From assembly GCA_963924555.1 (NCBI GenBank), contig OZ004589.1:4898001-4962000 (forward strand): DNA of 64,000 nucleotides, read 5' to 3'. A program made the position numbers and the translations under genes. The first letter of the stretch is position 1. Each line of letters opens with the position of its first letter. Shown here piece by piece: positions 55,101-64,000 of this stretch. This DNA is from Crambe crambe. Its lineage: Eukaryota; Porifera; Demospongiae; Poecilosclerida; Crambeidae. The notes beneath the pieces were generated by a model. That model did not search any database. It was not told the DNA's origin and saw only the letters and a list, made by a program, of their open reading frames with translations.

Positions 55101-55778
55101 AGTAATTAAAATGGATGCAATTTCTTTCTTCCCCAGAGAAGTTGCAAAATCAAGTGGTGTGCGATTCTCATAATCATGAGCGTTAATATCAGCTTTGTAT
55201 TCAAGGATCAAAGTCCGAATTAGACCGACACTACCTCCTTCGCATGCAGAATGTAGCAGAGATTTACCACTATTACCTTTGACGTTGGTGTCACTACCAA
55301 ACTCTTTGATCAAAAGTAATGCAACTTCTTCTTTCCCAAAAGCAGCAGCTACATGGAGTGGCGTGTCATTCTCATCATTACGAGCATTGATATCAGCATT
55401 GTATTGAAGGATCAAAGTCCGAACTAGACCGACACTACCTCCGTAGCATGCAGAATGTAGCAGTGATCTGCCATAATTACCTTTGACGTTGGTGTCACTA
55501 CCAAACTCTTTGATCAAAAGTAATGCAACTTCTTCTTTCCCAAAAATAGCAGCTACATGGAGTGGCGTGTCATTCTCATCATTACGAGCATTAATATCAG
55601 CATTGTACTCACGAATCAATATCTGAACTAGACTGACATTACCTTGAGCGCAAGCGTGATGCAAAGGAGTCCATAGAAGGGAATCAGTGCAGTTTACATC
55701 ACACTCGTCACTTTGCAACAGTTTCCTGACCTCGTGCACATGATTAGACTGGACAGCTCTGTGAAGGGGGGTAGCCAT
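46195..55778 (-). CDS. ANK-ZU5-UPA-like-GTPase-death domain protein, copy 3 (possible double death domain)
   Basis: Conserved exons: 55778-55073, 55016-54507, 54455-54355, 54302-54147, 54087-53916, 53180-51075, then 46619-46269 and 46208-46195 (1371 residues). Only seven ankyrin repeats remain (two modules, 55164-55571). The GTPase keeps GPTGSGKS, DTGGQ and THKD. The ~4.4-kb gap between the GTPase exon and the usual death-domain exon contains three further phase-compatible exons (48604-48458, 48105-47892, 47725-47583) that encode a duplicated Pro/Ser linker and a second, unrelated-looking death domain. Including them keeps the frame and gives 1539 residues with two death domains in tandem. 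Whether they are spliced in is not known. The GTPase-to-linker intron also hosts a ~2.3-kb TIR element. Confidence 0.78.
46796..46893 (+). pseudogene. TMPPE exon-1 fragment
   Basis: The plus strand contains GCTCTTCAACG, GTTTGATGTGG-like TTTGATGTGGGCACTTT and GCATCCTTTTCTTAGTACA-CAGACCCACCA, all matching in order TMPPE exon 1 around 58546-58668 (encoding ALQR...FDVGTL...CILFLVQTDPP). About 60 nt of the parent are missing in the middle. It is non-functional and lies in an intron of ANK copy 3. Confidence 0.75.
47421..47568. mobile_element. ~148-bp MITE, CAGTGGCGGAT-type ends
   Basis: The left end CAGTGGCAGATCCAGG and right end (reverse complement CAGTGGCGGATTTAGG) form short terminal inverted repeats. 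It lies within the unit 3 specific insert and has no coding capacity. Confidence 0.6.
47583..48105 (-). CDS. Second death domain exons in ANK copy 3 locus
   Basis: Two exons, 48105-47892 and 47725-47583, with CCAG and ACAG acceptors and GTAAG donors. They encode a death-fold pattern: LPACVHPLLEQRLDWDHK, then HMLDWEKK, VLKIWKGKEGLHATYGNLL and AEAICHTLRE. The W...GLHATYGNLL...AEAI signature is typical of death domains and is clearly different from the death domain at 46269-46619. The pair starts and ends in phase 1, the same phase as the surrounding ANK-gene exons, so it can be a cassette. It has no homologue in units 1 and 2. It may come from another death-domain gene captured during rearrangement. 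Confidence 0.7.
48158..48360. pseudogene. Head-to-head fragments of the GTPase P-loop exon
   Basis: On the minus strand, 48240-48158 encodes MKEFIKGVEKVITKSGKID. On the plus strand, 48255-48360 encodes EAGMKEFVDGVEKAISKSGK and HSMFVGP. Both derive from the start of the GTPase exon (parent EAGMKEFVRGVQNAIAKSGK). The P-loop that should follow is destroyed in both (GPWDSGG in the plus copy). Together they form an inverted duplication about 15 bp apart. Confidence 0.75.
48458..48604 (-). CDS. Duplicated linker exon of ANK copy 3
   Basis: Its first ~70 nt duplicate the start of the usual linker/death-domain exon (46619; DCEPPTTSSVSSPLP). It then diverges and ends at a GTAAGC donor after 147 nt, phase 1 to phase 1. 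The flanking intron sequence up to about 48670 is duplicated from 46620-46690 as well, so this is a partial tandem duplication inside the gene. Confidence 0.65.
49372..50036. mobile_element. Nested 665-bp element, CAGGGCTGGAT ends
   Basis: CAGGGCTGGATATCCAGG at the left and the reverse complement of CCTGGATCCAGCCCTG at the right form short TIRs. CATTG occurs on both sides as a possible 5-bp target duplication. It lies entirely inside the 2.3-kb TIR element. Confidence 0.6.
49500..49770. repeat. Degenerate ~95-110-bp tandem repeat, about 2.5 copies
   Basis: AAATCA...TTATCTAATGTATG, AAATCA...TTATCCAATGTGTA and AAATCA...TTATCCAATGTGTG follow each other with intervening GGTCACATG-type sequences. 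No coding sense. Confidence 0.6.
51076..51780 (-). other. C-terminal GTPase/COR-like and Cys-rich coding part of ANK copy 3
   Basis: This part of exon 6 is the most divergent between copies. Copy 3 has TQMHPVKTGGKFCVVFCKAT, where copy 1 has a His-rich AQMHPVREGRTHHKIHCNKA. The CxxC pair (CFRCEHC) and final CWYNEG are kept. The histidines that might complete a zinc site in copies 1 and 2 are therefore lost in copy 3. Confidence 0.6.
55164..55571 (-). repeat. Two 204-bp two-ankyrin modules (copy 3)
   Basis: The array is contracted to two modules. Their variable turns read GNYGRS and GNSGKS, the second a combination not seen in copies 1 and 2. Confidence 0.95.
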
Positions 55779-55941
55779 TTGTAATTGTTTGCTATATACC
55801 TCCGGATATACGGGTCCGGGTTATTCGTGGTATACAATATGTTTGAGGATCTATCCGCGCGTCAGCGCGGGAAAAATTTTTGAAAACCACGCCCACTTTT
55901 AATGACTGATGACTTAGTAATGCTAATTGACCATTGTTGCA

Positions 55942-56341
55942 TAGTTGCCAACTTCTAGTTCTGGAAATAGAATATAGGGACAATATAGGCGCGCGCGAAA
56001 ATTTTCTAGACCACGCCCACTTTCTAATAAACACATTAAACTTGACCTCGGTAGTAAGAACTATGTAATAAGTTAGCTAGCAAAATCGATAGAAAAACCG
56101 CAAAACCGAGAGATCTCACACTGGCCACGCTGGATTTCATCATTTGTTTATAACCATGGTGCTGAGCGTAATAATGCTACAGCTGAAGTAACTACTGCGA
56201 CTTGATTCTTTCCTTGGCCTACGAGACTACCTTGTAGCTCTATCTGTCGGGACAAATCGTTAAAGCACTATGTCGGGCGGGACCGGGACAAGAGGTATAA
56301 TATCGTGAGTGTCCCGGCCAAATCGGGACGGTTGGCAACTA
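55942..56341. mobile_element. ~400-bp MITE, TAGTTGCCAAC ends
   Basis: TAGTTGCCAAC at the left and GTTGGCAACTA at the right are exact 11-bp terminal inverted repeats. GGGACAATA and its counterpart GTCCCGGCC lie just inside. It is immediately beyond the end of duplication unit 3. Confidence 0.6.
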
Positions 56342-57882
56342 TATGTTGTTGACTGATGTGATAAAAGTATTCATGATTAATTAACAATGTGAGAAGGTGA
56401 GGTGGAAAGGATGGAAATGGTGGGGCAGTTCTATATTTCTGAAACTACTGAGACTTTTGAGCTCAAAGTTGGAAGATAGAATCTACTAGCTATCAGACTT
56501 CTGAGCTCAAAGCTACTGTCATTGCAGTGGTTTCAGAAATATTGTGTTGAATCTAACACTAAAAATATATTTATAGGGGAATTCTTAAATCTATCAACAT
56601 AATCATCATATGCATAGATATGAAGGGCCAGGGCCAGGAGAGGAGAGGCAGGAACAACAGAATGATCAACCACTTCACTTTCAACCTCCACTCTGGGTCT
56701 TTTCCTACAGAGTAAAAAGTGCAATTGCAATTTTCATTTTATAAATAAACAATCCACTTAGTTTCAATAACTGATTCTCTACATATCATAAATCGTTAGA
56801 AGATTCTTTTAATAAAATCTGTAGTAGATTTTGTTAGATTTATACCTAAGAAATCAATAATTATAGAATCATACAATATTTGATACAATTAAAACCAAAA
56901 CCTGTACAATCAATAGAGTGGCTAGACCTTAGCCTCACGAGCCAGCCGAGCCCTAGCTAGACCTTCGAAAAGAAACAACAACTGGTATTAAACTGAACTT
57001 GCACTGTAGAACTGAAAACCGAACTTCGATGAGCATGATTCTTATGTGCATGCGTCCAGGGGCTTGAACGAACACTGCATTCCTATTGTGTTCGTTAATT
57101 AAACATATCCCTTCATTAGATAACAGATTCCACTCTTCATCCTTTGCCAGGCAAGAGCTTGTTTTTACAACTGTGTTGGGGAGAACTCTATCTGTCTCTA
57201 TGCATGTTAATTAACTTCATTAGTGTTCCAAGCCCATGGAGGGTGTGATCTTGCACCCACCCCTCAGAGAGAGACAGCACCACCTGCAGCACGAGAGTCT
57301 GCTCAATCAGATTTCCTCCCTCCAACGTCTTTACTGATTGGTGGTCTGTTTGAACAAGCTACGTGTAAGAGTGAAGATTAGGCGCAAGCACTCGAACTAC
57401 AGTTGAGAGAAAAGCCAAAGTTATTGTTGAATCTGTGTATGTATGAATATTACATGTGCATGTACATTTACATGTGCATGTTTTGTACATGTGCAAGTGT
57501 TATATTGCATGTTACATGTGCATGTGGTTAAGAAATGGCTAAGCTGATTATTAAAATAGGAATATCATCCTGTTTTTATCTAGGCACACTGATTTATAAG
57601 TCTTCACAATTATACAGTGTTTTTTAAAAGGTGTCATGGCCATACTGAAATGGTTTTTAAGCTACACTGAACCGTTAACATTGGTGTTGAAGCTAATTGC
57701 TGACAATGGGCCCTCATCTGGCTTATCACATGAGTCACTAACTCAGTGAACTCTGAGATCCAGTGTGATTACTAACCAGTAGTTCTACTGGCAGAGGGGC
57801 AAAGTGTCGGAATACCGTGTGACCTCTTTCAATGAGGCTGGACTCCATTTAGGGTTGTTATCCTTATCATTAATCACAGCTC
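56342..57882. other. Gene-poor interval with two doubtful exon-like pieces
   Basis: Two weak candidates were seen. One is a minus-strand open stretch at ~56705-56540, behind a TCTGTAG acceptor, encoding KRPRVEVESEVVDHSVV. The other is a plus-strand stretch at ~57270-57336, after CCCCTCAG, encoding RERQHHLQHESLLNQISSLQ and then a stop. Neither could be joined to a gene or recognised. The rest is AT-rich with ACATGTGCATGT repeats at 57450-57530. Confidence 0.3.
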
Positions 57883-58084
57883 GGTTTAAACCCTTCTCTT
57901 CTTGTTTCATTGCATATATTGTGTGTCTTTCCCCCTCCTCTCAGTCTCTATCTTTTAACATTATTTTATGGATTTCAAATAGAATGTCTTTCTATTATTA
58001 TACCAGTGTTATTGGTTCCAGGAACTTTCTGCTTTCTTTGGATTTTTTATATAGTAGTCCTAGATTAACATCTCCTTTTAAATG
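57883..58084 (+). pseudogene. Relic of the SYK 3' flank
   Basis: The sequence from GGTTTAAACCCTTCTCTTCT through GATTTTTTATATAGTAGTCC to CATCTCCTTTTAAATG matches, with indels, the 3' flank of the SYK copies (13508-13752, 30489-30732, 45668-45908). No SYK exon precedes it. It is more diverged than the three unit copies are from one another, so it is an older fragment. Confidence 0.8.
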
Positions 58085-58137
58085 GACCGTGATACTTGCA
58101 CAACCGATAGGAAAAGGTCGTTAAAATGGGATACGCC

Positions 58138-58166
58138 AAGCTAGCTAGCTAGCTAGCTAGCTAGCT
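58138..58166. repeat. (AGCT)n microsatellite
   Basis: Seven AGCT-type tetranucleotides in a row upstream of TMPPE; self-complementary, so it could extrude a hairpin. Confidence 0.85.
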
Positions 58167-58272
58167 TGAAATATGGAAAGGGTCATCAATATACAATTTA
58201 GAGTTTGGAAAGGGTCGCTAGTAGTGTAACGTAAGGTATACGTGCACCTTTGTTTCCTTTGCTACTCCACCT

Positions 58273-58280
58273 TATATAAA
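58273..58280 (+). promoter_or_regulatory. TATA box of TMPPE
   Basis: TATATAAA lies 48 bp before the TMPPE start codon, leaving room for a start site near 58303-58310 and a short leader. It is the clearest TATA-like core promoter seen in the window. No transcript evidence is available. Confidence 0.5.
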
Positions 58281-58327
58281 GACAAGCATCTACGCTCTCT
58301 CTTTAGCTACCAGCTGGTTAGTTCATC

Positions 58328-60168
58328 ATGCAGGAACGGATGGATAAAATACCAAAACTCTCCAAAAGAATCCTCTATGGTGGTGGTATGATTGCTCTGC
58401 TGGTATTAGCTCTCATCTGTTTGGAGTCATGGGTGATCAGTCTCCCATCATCTCGTAAAATCAAAGCACTGAGAGTGCAGCTCTATTTAGGTATAGGAGT
58501 CATCATGTTGATTTGTTCAGGGTATATTTGGAGGCGAATCAATGCTCTTCAACGCAGTCGGCATCCGTTTGATGTGGGGACTTTATTCAAGTGTGTAATG
58601 CTAATCTTGCTAGTCCTTTCCCAAGTAGCTGTTGCTTGCATCCTTTTCTTGGTACAAACAGACCCACCACGCTTTTCATTTGTCGCCACTTTCAGTTTAG
58701 GGTGCATCATAATTCTAACGTTTTGCTTGATAGTTACAGATATCTTTTCCTTTATCTGTCGGAAAATCATCTGCAGGAAAAATCAAACTCTTAATTCTCT
58801 TAATAAGACCGAAGTCAAGATTCGTTTCTTGCTCTCTCTAATCAGCACATTAATTTTGGTCACGGCTGGAACAGTGTGTGTGAATCAACTAGCGATTGAA
58901 GAAATAAGTGTTCCTATCAAGGGACTTAGCCCTCGTCTTAATGGTATTCGAATTATACAAATAAGTGATATTCATTTGGGACCTTTTAATGGGAAGCAGA
59001 GGCTTAGTACGGTTGTGCAGAAGGTGAATGAACTTGAGGGAGATATTGTGGCACTTACTGGAGATCTGGTGGATTCTAGTGTGTCAGCTTTACGGGAGGC
59101 TGTGAGTCCACTAAAAAATCTACAAGCAAAAGATGGTGTTTTCTACATCACAGGTAAGTGAACCATTATGATATGCTAATAGCTAGATTTAATGTGGTGG
59201 AAATCTCTGAATGATATCAGAATCAGCTACAAGGTCAAAAAGACTAGTTGGAACAAGGGCTGAATTGATGGAATTATGCAAGGCATTGACTGGGTTAAAT
59301 TATTGAGGCAGGAAATAGCTTAGGAGAATTCTTGAAAGGAGTTTTTTGTTGTTCTATTGTGGGGTCCTTTATCAGATACTGACTCTTAAGCAAGGGGTCC
59401 TTTATCAGATATTGACTCTTAATTAAGAGGGTCCTTTATCAAAGGGTGACTCTTAATCAAGGGGGTCCTTTATCAGAGTGTGACTCTTATTGGTATCGTG
59501 TATGACACTGTATGTAGGTAACCATGAGTACTATACTGGAGATGTGGACAATTGGATAGCAGAGATTCCTAAACTTAATATCACTCCTTTACTCAATCAA
59601 CGAGTGTGTCTGCATCCACGGGATAAGTCTTCTTGCACTGGTGGACTGTATTTGGCTGGTCTGGAAGATATTGCTACTAGATTGATGAAGTAATTTTGGC
59701 AGTGCAATGCTAATTATAGCAGAGTTAGAAATAATAGGTATGACCAAAATTGGCTTATATCAAATTGGATTCTCCTCCCTAGCACTGTGGTAGTGTATGT
59801 ATGTACGTATGTATTATTTTTATGATGTATGTTCTCTTAACAGATATGGATCACACAGCATGGACCTCCATGCAGCCCTTTCTGGTCGGACTCCCGGAGT
59901 GCCCACAGTCGTGTTAGCCCACCAGCCCCGCGCAGCACAAGAGGCCATGTATTGGACGGATGTACGACTTGTTCTTTCAGGCCACACCCATGCTGGACAG
60001 ATACTGCCTTTCATGCCCTTTGTGTATCTGCTGAACCCTTTCTTTGTGGGGTTGTATGAGCCTCGTCCTGACACTTATGTGTACGTGAATCCAGGCACAG
60101 TGTACTACTTGGTACCCTTTAGACACTATAGACCTGAAATCACAGTGTTGACTTTAATCAGCAGTTAA
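58328..60168 (+). CDS. TMPPE: Transmembrane protein with metallophosphoesterase domain
   Basis: Three exons, 58328-59153, 59518-59689 and 59844-60168, with phases 1 and 2 matching at the junctions, give 440 residues (human TMPPE is about 453). Five hydrophobic segments lie at roughly 18-37, 53-68, 90-110, 117-140 and 165-185. The calcineurin-like metallophosphoesterase domain follows, with DIH (Asp214, His216), GD (245-246), GNHE (276-279), an AHQP motif (His359) and GHTHAG (His380, His382). These provide the full two-metal site. The GNHE motif is created exactly across the exon 1/2 junction, which supports the model. Family members are membrane-anchored phosphoesterases with poorly known substrates. 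It is convergent with the TSSK-like gene, 452 bp away. Confidence 0.9.
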
Positions 60169-60170
60169 AA

Positions 60171-60173
<3 letters not shown>

Positions 60174-60267
<94 letters not shown>
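60174..60267. repeat. (TTA)n microsatellite after the TMPPE stop
   Basis: About 94 nt of perfect TTA/ATT trinucleotides begin 6 nt after the TMPPE stop codon, so it probably lies in its 3' UTR. A second, shorter run is at 60530-60568, near the 3' end of the TSSK-like gene. Confidence 0.95.
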
Positions 60268-60268
<1 letters not shown>

Positions 60269-60619
60269 GTGGTATATTCACAGCTGCAGATTGCTCTAGC
60301 TACTGCACCCAAGTATATCAAATTGATAATTATTAAGAGAAGTAAAAGTATGCATACAGAACCGGTATATATATGACAGCACAACTCAGGGGCCCGTGCC
60401 AGCTGGCCAATGATATAGAAAGTAACAGTTTACATAACATCTAGGTGACATACACAAAAAGGTCCAAAGTTCAACACTAACATAGTAACACTATAAGAGT
60501 CAGAGTCCTTAATTAAAGTCACATTATTACATATTATTATTATTATTATTATTTATTATTATTATTAGTTGCTTAATTTTTTCTATGGCATTGTTATTTG
60601 TATGCATGTAAACTTGGCT

Positions 60620-62889
60620 TTACTTCAGTTTTCCATCATGTACTTTTGGAACACAGTTTTCCAGTGTGTATTTTGGACTCTTTGGTTTGAGTTGTGCTGG
60701 CCTGACACAAGGATTGCTTCTAGTCCACTGACAACTGGAGATCTTGGCAATATCAGGTCGCCTCACAGGGTCATTTGTGAAAATGTACTGGATAAATTGT
60801 TGGCAACCTACATTGCCTACATTCATTATAACAGAATATTTATAGAGCTTGGTGGCCGGCTGAAAGGAATGTACTTCAGTTTCACTGGGAGGGGTGGAAT
60901 TACAGTGATTAACTTCACTTTTATTGCTACCTCAAGAATATTATGCTGCATTATTACATTTGTGATTAGCTTCAAGGGGGCCAATGTTTTAATTAAAGGG
61001 GCACTGCCCCTGGGTGTCTTCTGCCTATGGAAAGGCTGGCGTTATAGAGACTTGAGGGCTGAAAACTTCCCAAACTGATTCTCACCTAACTTGAGAGCTA
61101 TTTAAATTTGAGCTATCAGAAACTCACTGTGTGATATGTATTTCGGGAATTTCAATGGACAGCTTTTACTGAGGTATTTTTTTGTATCAGCTGAACTCTT
61201 GAATGGTAAAGTGCCAGTCAGCATAGCAAAGAGAATAACACCTCTGTGTGAAAAGAAGGAAAACCCCATGGATAAGGAACCTGTACTATTAATTTTGGAG
61301 TAAACATGAGTTTGGAGATTGACTGAAGCATGAAAATCAAACAGTTTTTAAAACAGGCTTCTTTTAAGCTGTTATCTTAGCTAGCAGGCTTTCAAGAAAT
61401 TATTCTTTCCCTGTATAATTATAGTTATTAGTTAACCTAACTTGGTTGTTCTAGCTACACCATGCTATTTTCTAGGTCAGTATAATTGTAGCTATCTTGA
61501 ACATTCCAGTGGTGAACTAAGGGAATAGGCTTCATAGTTATTATTAAAGTAGAAACGTACAGACTCCATATGTCAGCTTTTTTGGCATCTATATTTATTG
61601 CATCATCAGCGAACAGAATTTCAGGTGGTGCATATCTTCTGGAACCACATGAGGGAAACAAGAGAGGTTTGCACAAATCCATAGCGAAACCAAAATCTGG
61701 AATATATATAGGGGCAAAGAAATCAGCATGTGTAACAGTTAAATTGTGGTAAAGTGTGATACTCTTTACAAACTACTCAGTGTATAATAATTACTTGAAT
61801 GCGTATAATAATTATTTGTGGGTTGCTACTTCTGTGTGCTATCACTAAGTTACCACAATAGTAAAGATCAATTTTATGACTCAGTAGTAGCCAGGGAGTA
61901 CGTAGATAGCTATGTTCAGGGTGTATTCAAGTCAGTTATCAAAGGAATAATAATGTTCATAATACAAAGTGATAGTGTGATATTGTATTCAGGTCAGTGT
62001 ATGCTTGCATTCTTGGAATGTTTAATATCCTGGCCTTAGCTGACTCATAGTGGTTGATAGAAAAATCTCCCCCACCCCACCCCATTCTCTACCCCGAGTA
62101 GACTCACCTCCCAATTTGACATCCATATTCCTATCCAGCATGATATTCTCACATTTGAGGTCACGGTGAGCAATTTCAATTTCATGGCAGTAAAATACAG
62201 CATCACATACTTGTCTGAAGACATGCCTGCTCTCTGCCTCACTAAGAAACTGTCTGCTGTTGATGTAGTCTAGAAGATCGCCATTTGCAGCTAATTCCAT
62301 GATATAGAAGCAGCTCTTTTCAGTCTCCACTATTTGGTGTGTGTGGAGAATGCAAGGGTGCCTAAGTTTGGAGAGAATAGAGACTTCTTGTGGGAAGGAG
62401 GTAGAAAAATAGTCACCAGTTTCTTGCTGTTTGTCAATGTATTTAATGGCAACCTATAAGAATATTGAAATAGAAGGTTGGTATACATAGCTAGCTATAG
62501 CGAAATACATAGTAATGTAGCCAGCTATGTGCCACTATACCTATAGTTCTTCAATAAGAAAGCTTGCTATTTACTACACATTCAAGTGGTAGCCAACAGA
62601 CTATGCCATCTTTGTATATTAGCTAATTTGATAAACCCTTTCTTTCTTGTGCACCTTCCTTTCTTTTAAGATCTCCAAAATACCTCTGTAAAGCTATAAT
62701 TAGATGAAAACTTACTAGTTTTCTATCACAAGATGACCAGGCTGCCTTTACTTCACCATAACTCCCAGAACCTATGGTGTGTCCCACCATGCAACCAAGA
62801 GCCTCAGGGCCTGGTACAAGAGAGGAAGTCGTAGTAAGATGAAATCCAACATCTTCAAACTTGGAAAGCACTGTTGAAGCAATGGCCAT
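60620..62889 (-). CDS. TSSK-like serine/threonine kinase
   Basis: Five exons, 62889-62716, 62453-62108, 61696-61561, 61243-61128 and 60816-60620, all phase-compatible, give 322 residues. It is nearly only a kinase domain: glycine loop IGSGSYGEV (~39-47), VAIK (Lys62), helix C Glu81, MELAANGDLLDYI, HRDLKCENIM (Asp156), DFG (Asp174, split across an exon junction), CGSRRYAPPEIL and WSLGVILFAMLTG, then a subdomain XI Arg in NDPVRRPDI. HRDLKCEN with the GDLL...YI hinge is the pattern of testis-specific serine kinases within the CAMK group. The activation segment has APPE in place of the usual AAPE. Exon 5 has two in-frame acceptors 9 nt apart (60816 or 60807). The plus-strand frame at 60569-61078 is its shadow. 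Group assignment is confident, the exact subfamily less so. Confidence 0.85.
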
Positions 62890-63677
62890 TGCTAGCTGTA
62901 AATGAATAACTGAATATCTGATATTTTGGAAAGGTTTATATACAAAATTGATATACGTAGGTTGTATGGCAAATAATCACAATACAACCTGCTATTGTTT
63001 GACATCACATACAACACTTTGTAGAAAGCTATATACGTGGCTTGTGATAATAGCTATCATCAGCAAAGGAAACATTCTTTTCTCAGAAACACTTGTGCTA
63101 CCTGTAACTTCAAACAATAATATTTACTAGCTAGCTATTGTAGTTGCTGATATGCACACATTGACAGTGTGCCATGGTTAAGAATTTGGACCAATAGGAT
63201 TGCTGCATTTGAGTCTGTCAATTATCAATCTCCTGGAGATAAATGCTGAGACTGTTGATTTACGAGGTAAATGTTGGTGCAATAGAATAAAGCTAAGTAG
63301 CTTGGTATATATATATCTGCTGCCATGGTACAAGTCAGTCAGTTATCAACCTTCCATGGTTTATATGCAATTTTAGTAGCTCATGCTTGTGGTCACTGCA
63401 TGGTCTTGTTCAGAACTCTCCTCGCTCGGAGACAGTCTCTACCCCCACTTTGGGGGGGGGGGGGGGGGGGGGACATGTTGCATACAATTGAATTATTATA
63501 ATTATAATTATAATTATAAAAAACAGAGAGAAATAAATAATCATTATGATCAAAAACTCTATTCAAGTATTAGCTACAGCTAGTTGGTATCTTATTCCTT
63601 ACTGAAGTCAACTATAGCTTCCTAAAGGAACAATAAATATAATGTTAGCTTATTGTCAAGTGTTTAGATGTACTCAC
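62890..63677. other. Intergenic region with poly-G tract
   Basis: No exon recognised. It contains a G run at about 63451-63472 and an AATTATAATTATAATTATA tract at 63490-63518. Confidence 0.5.
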
Positions 63678-63806
63678 ATTGTGTTTGAGGCTGGAGATCA
63701 GTACAGACCATGCCATGCTTGTAGAGTTGAGGAAGACAAGACGAAGAGTAAGTGGCATATAGGCAAAATTGACGAATTGGACAACACAAAAAAATGAGAC
63801 GTCAAA
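63678..63806 (-). CDS. Mpv17/PMP22-family exon (partial gene)
   Basis: A 43-codon open exon lies between a CTGCAG acceptor and a GTGAGT donor. It encodes VVQFVNFAYMPLTLRL followed by an aromatic/aliphatic helix ending in LISSLKHN. Q-F-x-N-F, M/V-P and R-L are the hallmark of the C-terminal membrane segment of Mpv17/PXMP2-family proteins (inner mitochondrial or peroxisomal membrane channels). The usual WP before VQFVNF is replaced by FFCV, so this could be a diverged member or a decaying copy. Upstream exons would lie beyond 64000. Confidence 0.5.
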
Positions 63807-64000
63807 CTGCAGCGAAGTAAAATAGCAAAGTTTAAGATAGCTATAGATTTTCAAACTACATAATTTTGGAACAAAAATGAGTATTTTCTTAGTCTAAAGC
63901 TTAGACTGTCACATACAAATTGCTAGCTATAATAATATTATCGTTATTAATAGTAACTATCATTAACACAATACCAAAAGTGTAACCAAGAACTTCTGTT

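Noticed and set aside
60569-61078. 169-codon plus-strand open frame
   Set aside because: It overlaps the last exon and the preceding intron of the minus-strand TSSK-like kinase. The minus strand shows kinase subdomain XI with correct splice sites; the plus frame has no recognisable domain.

Overview
The window looks like nuclear DNA of an early-branching animal, most likely a sponge. It is AT-rich and full of microsatellites. Genes are split by GT-AG introns from about 55 nt to several kb. The families present (a SYK/ZAP-70-type kinase, an ankyrin-ZU5-GTPase-death-domain protein, TECR, TMPPE, a TSSK-like kinase, an Mpv17-like exon) are animal families, and this innate-immune repertoire is typical of non-bilaterians. 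The species assignment is inference. All exon models were built by eye from reading frame, splice sites and codon phase; no similarity search or transcript was available.

Layout. Positions 297-1858 (minus) hold the N-terminal exons of a trans-2-enoyl-CoA reductase (TECR), which runs off the left edge. It shares a head-to-head upstream region with a complete 12-exon SYK-like tyrosine kinase (2620-13457, plus). From 6053 to about 55905 the window is a three-fold tandem duplication: unit 1 at 6053-22959, unit 2 at 22960-38138, unit 3 at 38139-~55905. Each unit carries exons 2-12 of the SYK-like kinase on the plus strand and, convergent to it, a complete ANK-ZU5-UPA-like-GTPase-death-domain gene on the minus strand. 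The duplication breakpoint lies inside SYK intron 1, so exon 1 exists only once. The SYK copy in unit 2 has a nonsense codon in its C-terminal SH2 domain; the copy in unit 3 is open.

The three ankyrin genes differ mainly in the number of a 204-bp two-ankyrin module (6, 8 and 2 copies). These modules are nearly identical except at a few codons corresponding to ligand-contacting ankyrin positions. Unit 3 is expanded by about 4.4 kb that holds a second, different death domain on phase-compatible exons, a TMPPE fragment, inverted GTPase fragments and a roughly 2.3-kb terminal-inverted-repeat element. Unit 1 is expanded by a five-copy 246-bp satellite plus a perfect 139-bp inverted repeat.

Positions 55906-58327 are mostly gene-free but contain a relic of the SYK 3' flank. 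After this come TMPPE (58328-60168, plus), a convergent TSSK-like Ser/Thr kinase (60620-62889, minus) and one Mpv17-like exon (63678-63806, minus). The most interesting system is the co-amplified pair of a tandem-SH2 kinase and a death-domain GTPase with a diversifying ankyrin array. It looks like an expanding recognition and signalling cassette; this functional reading is inference.
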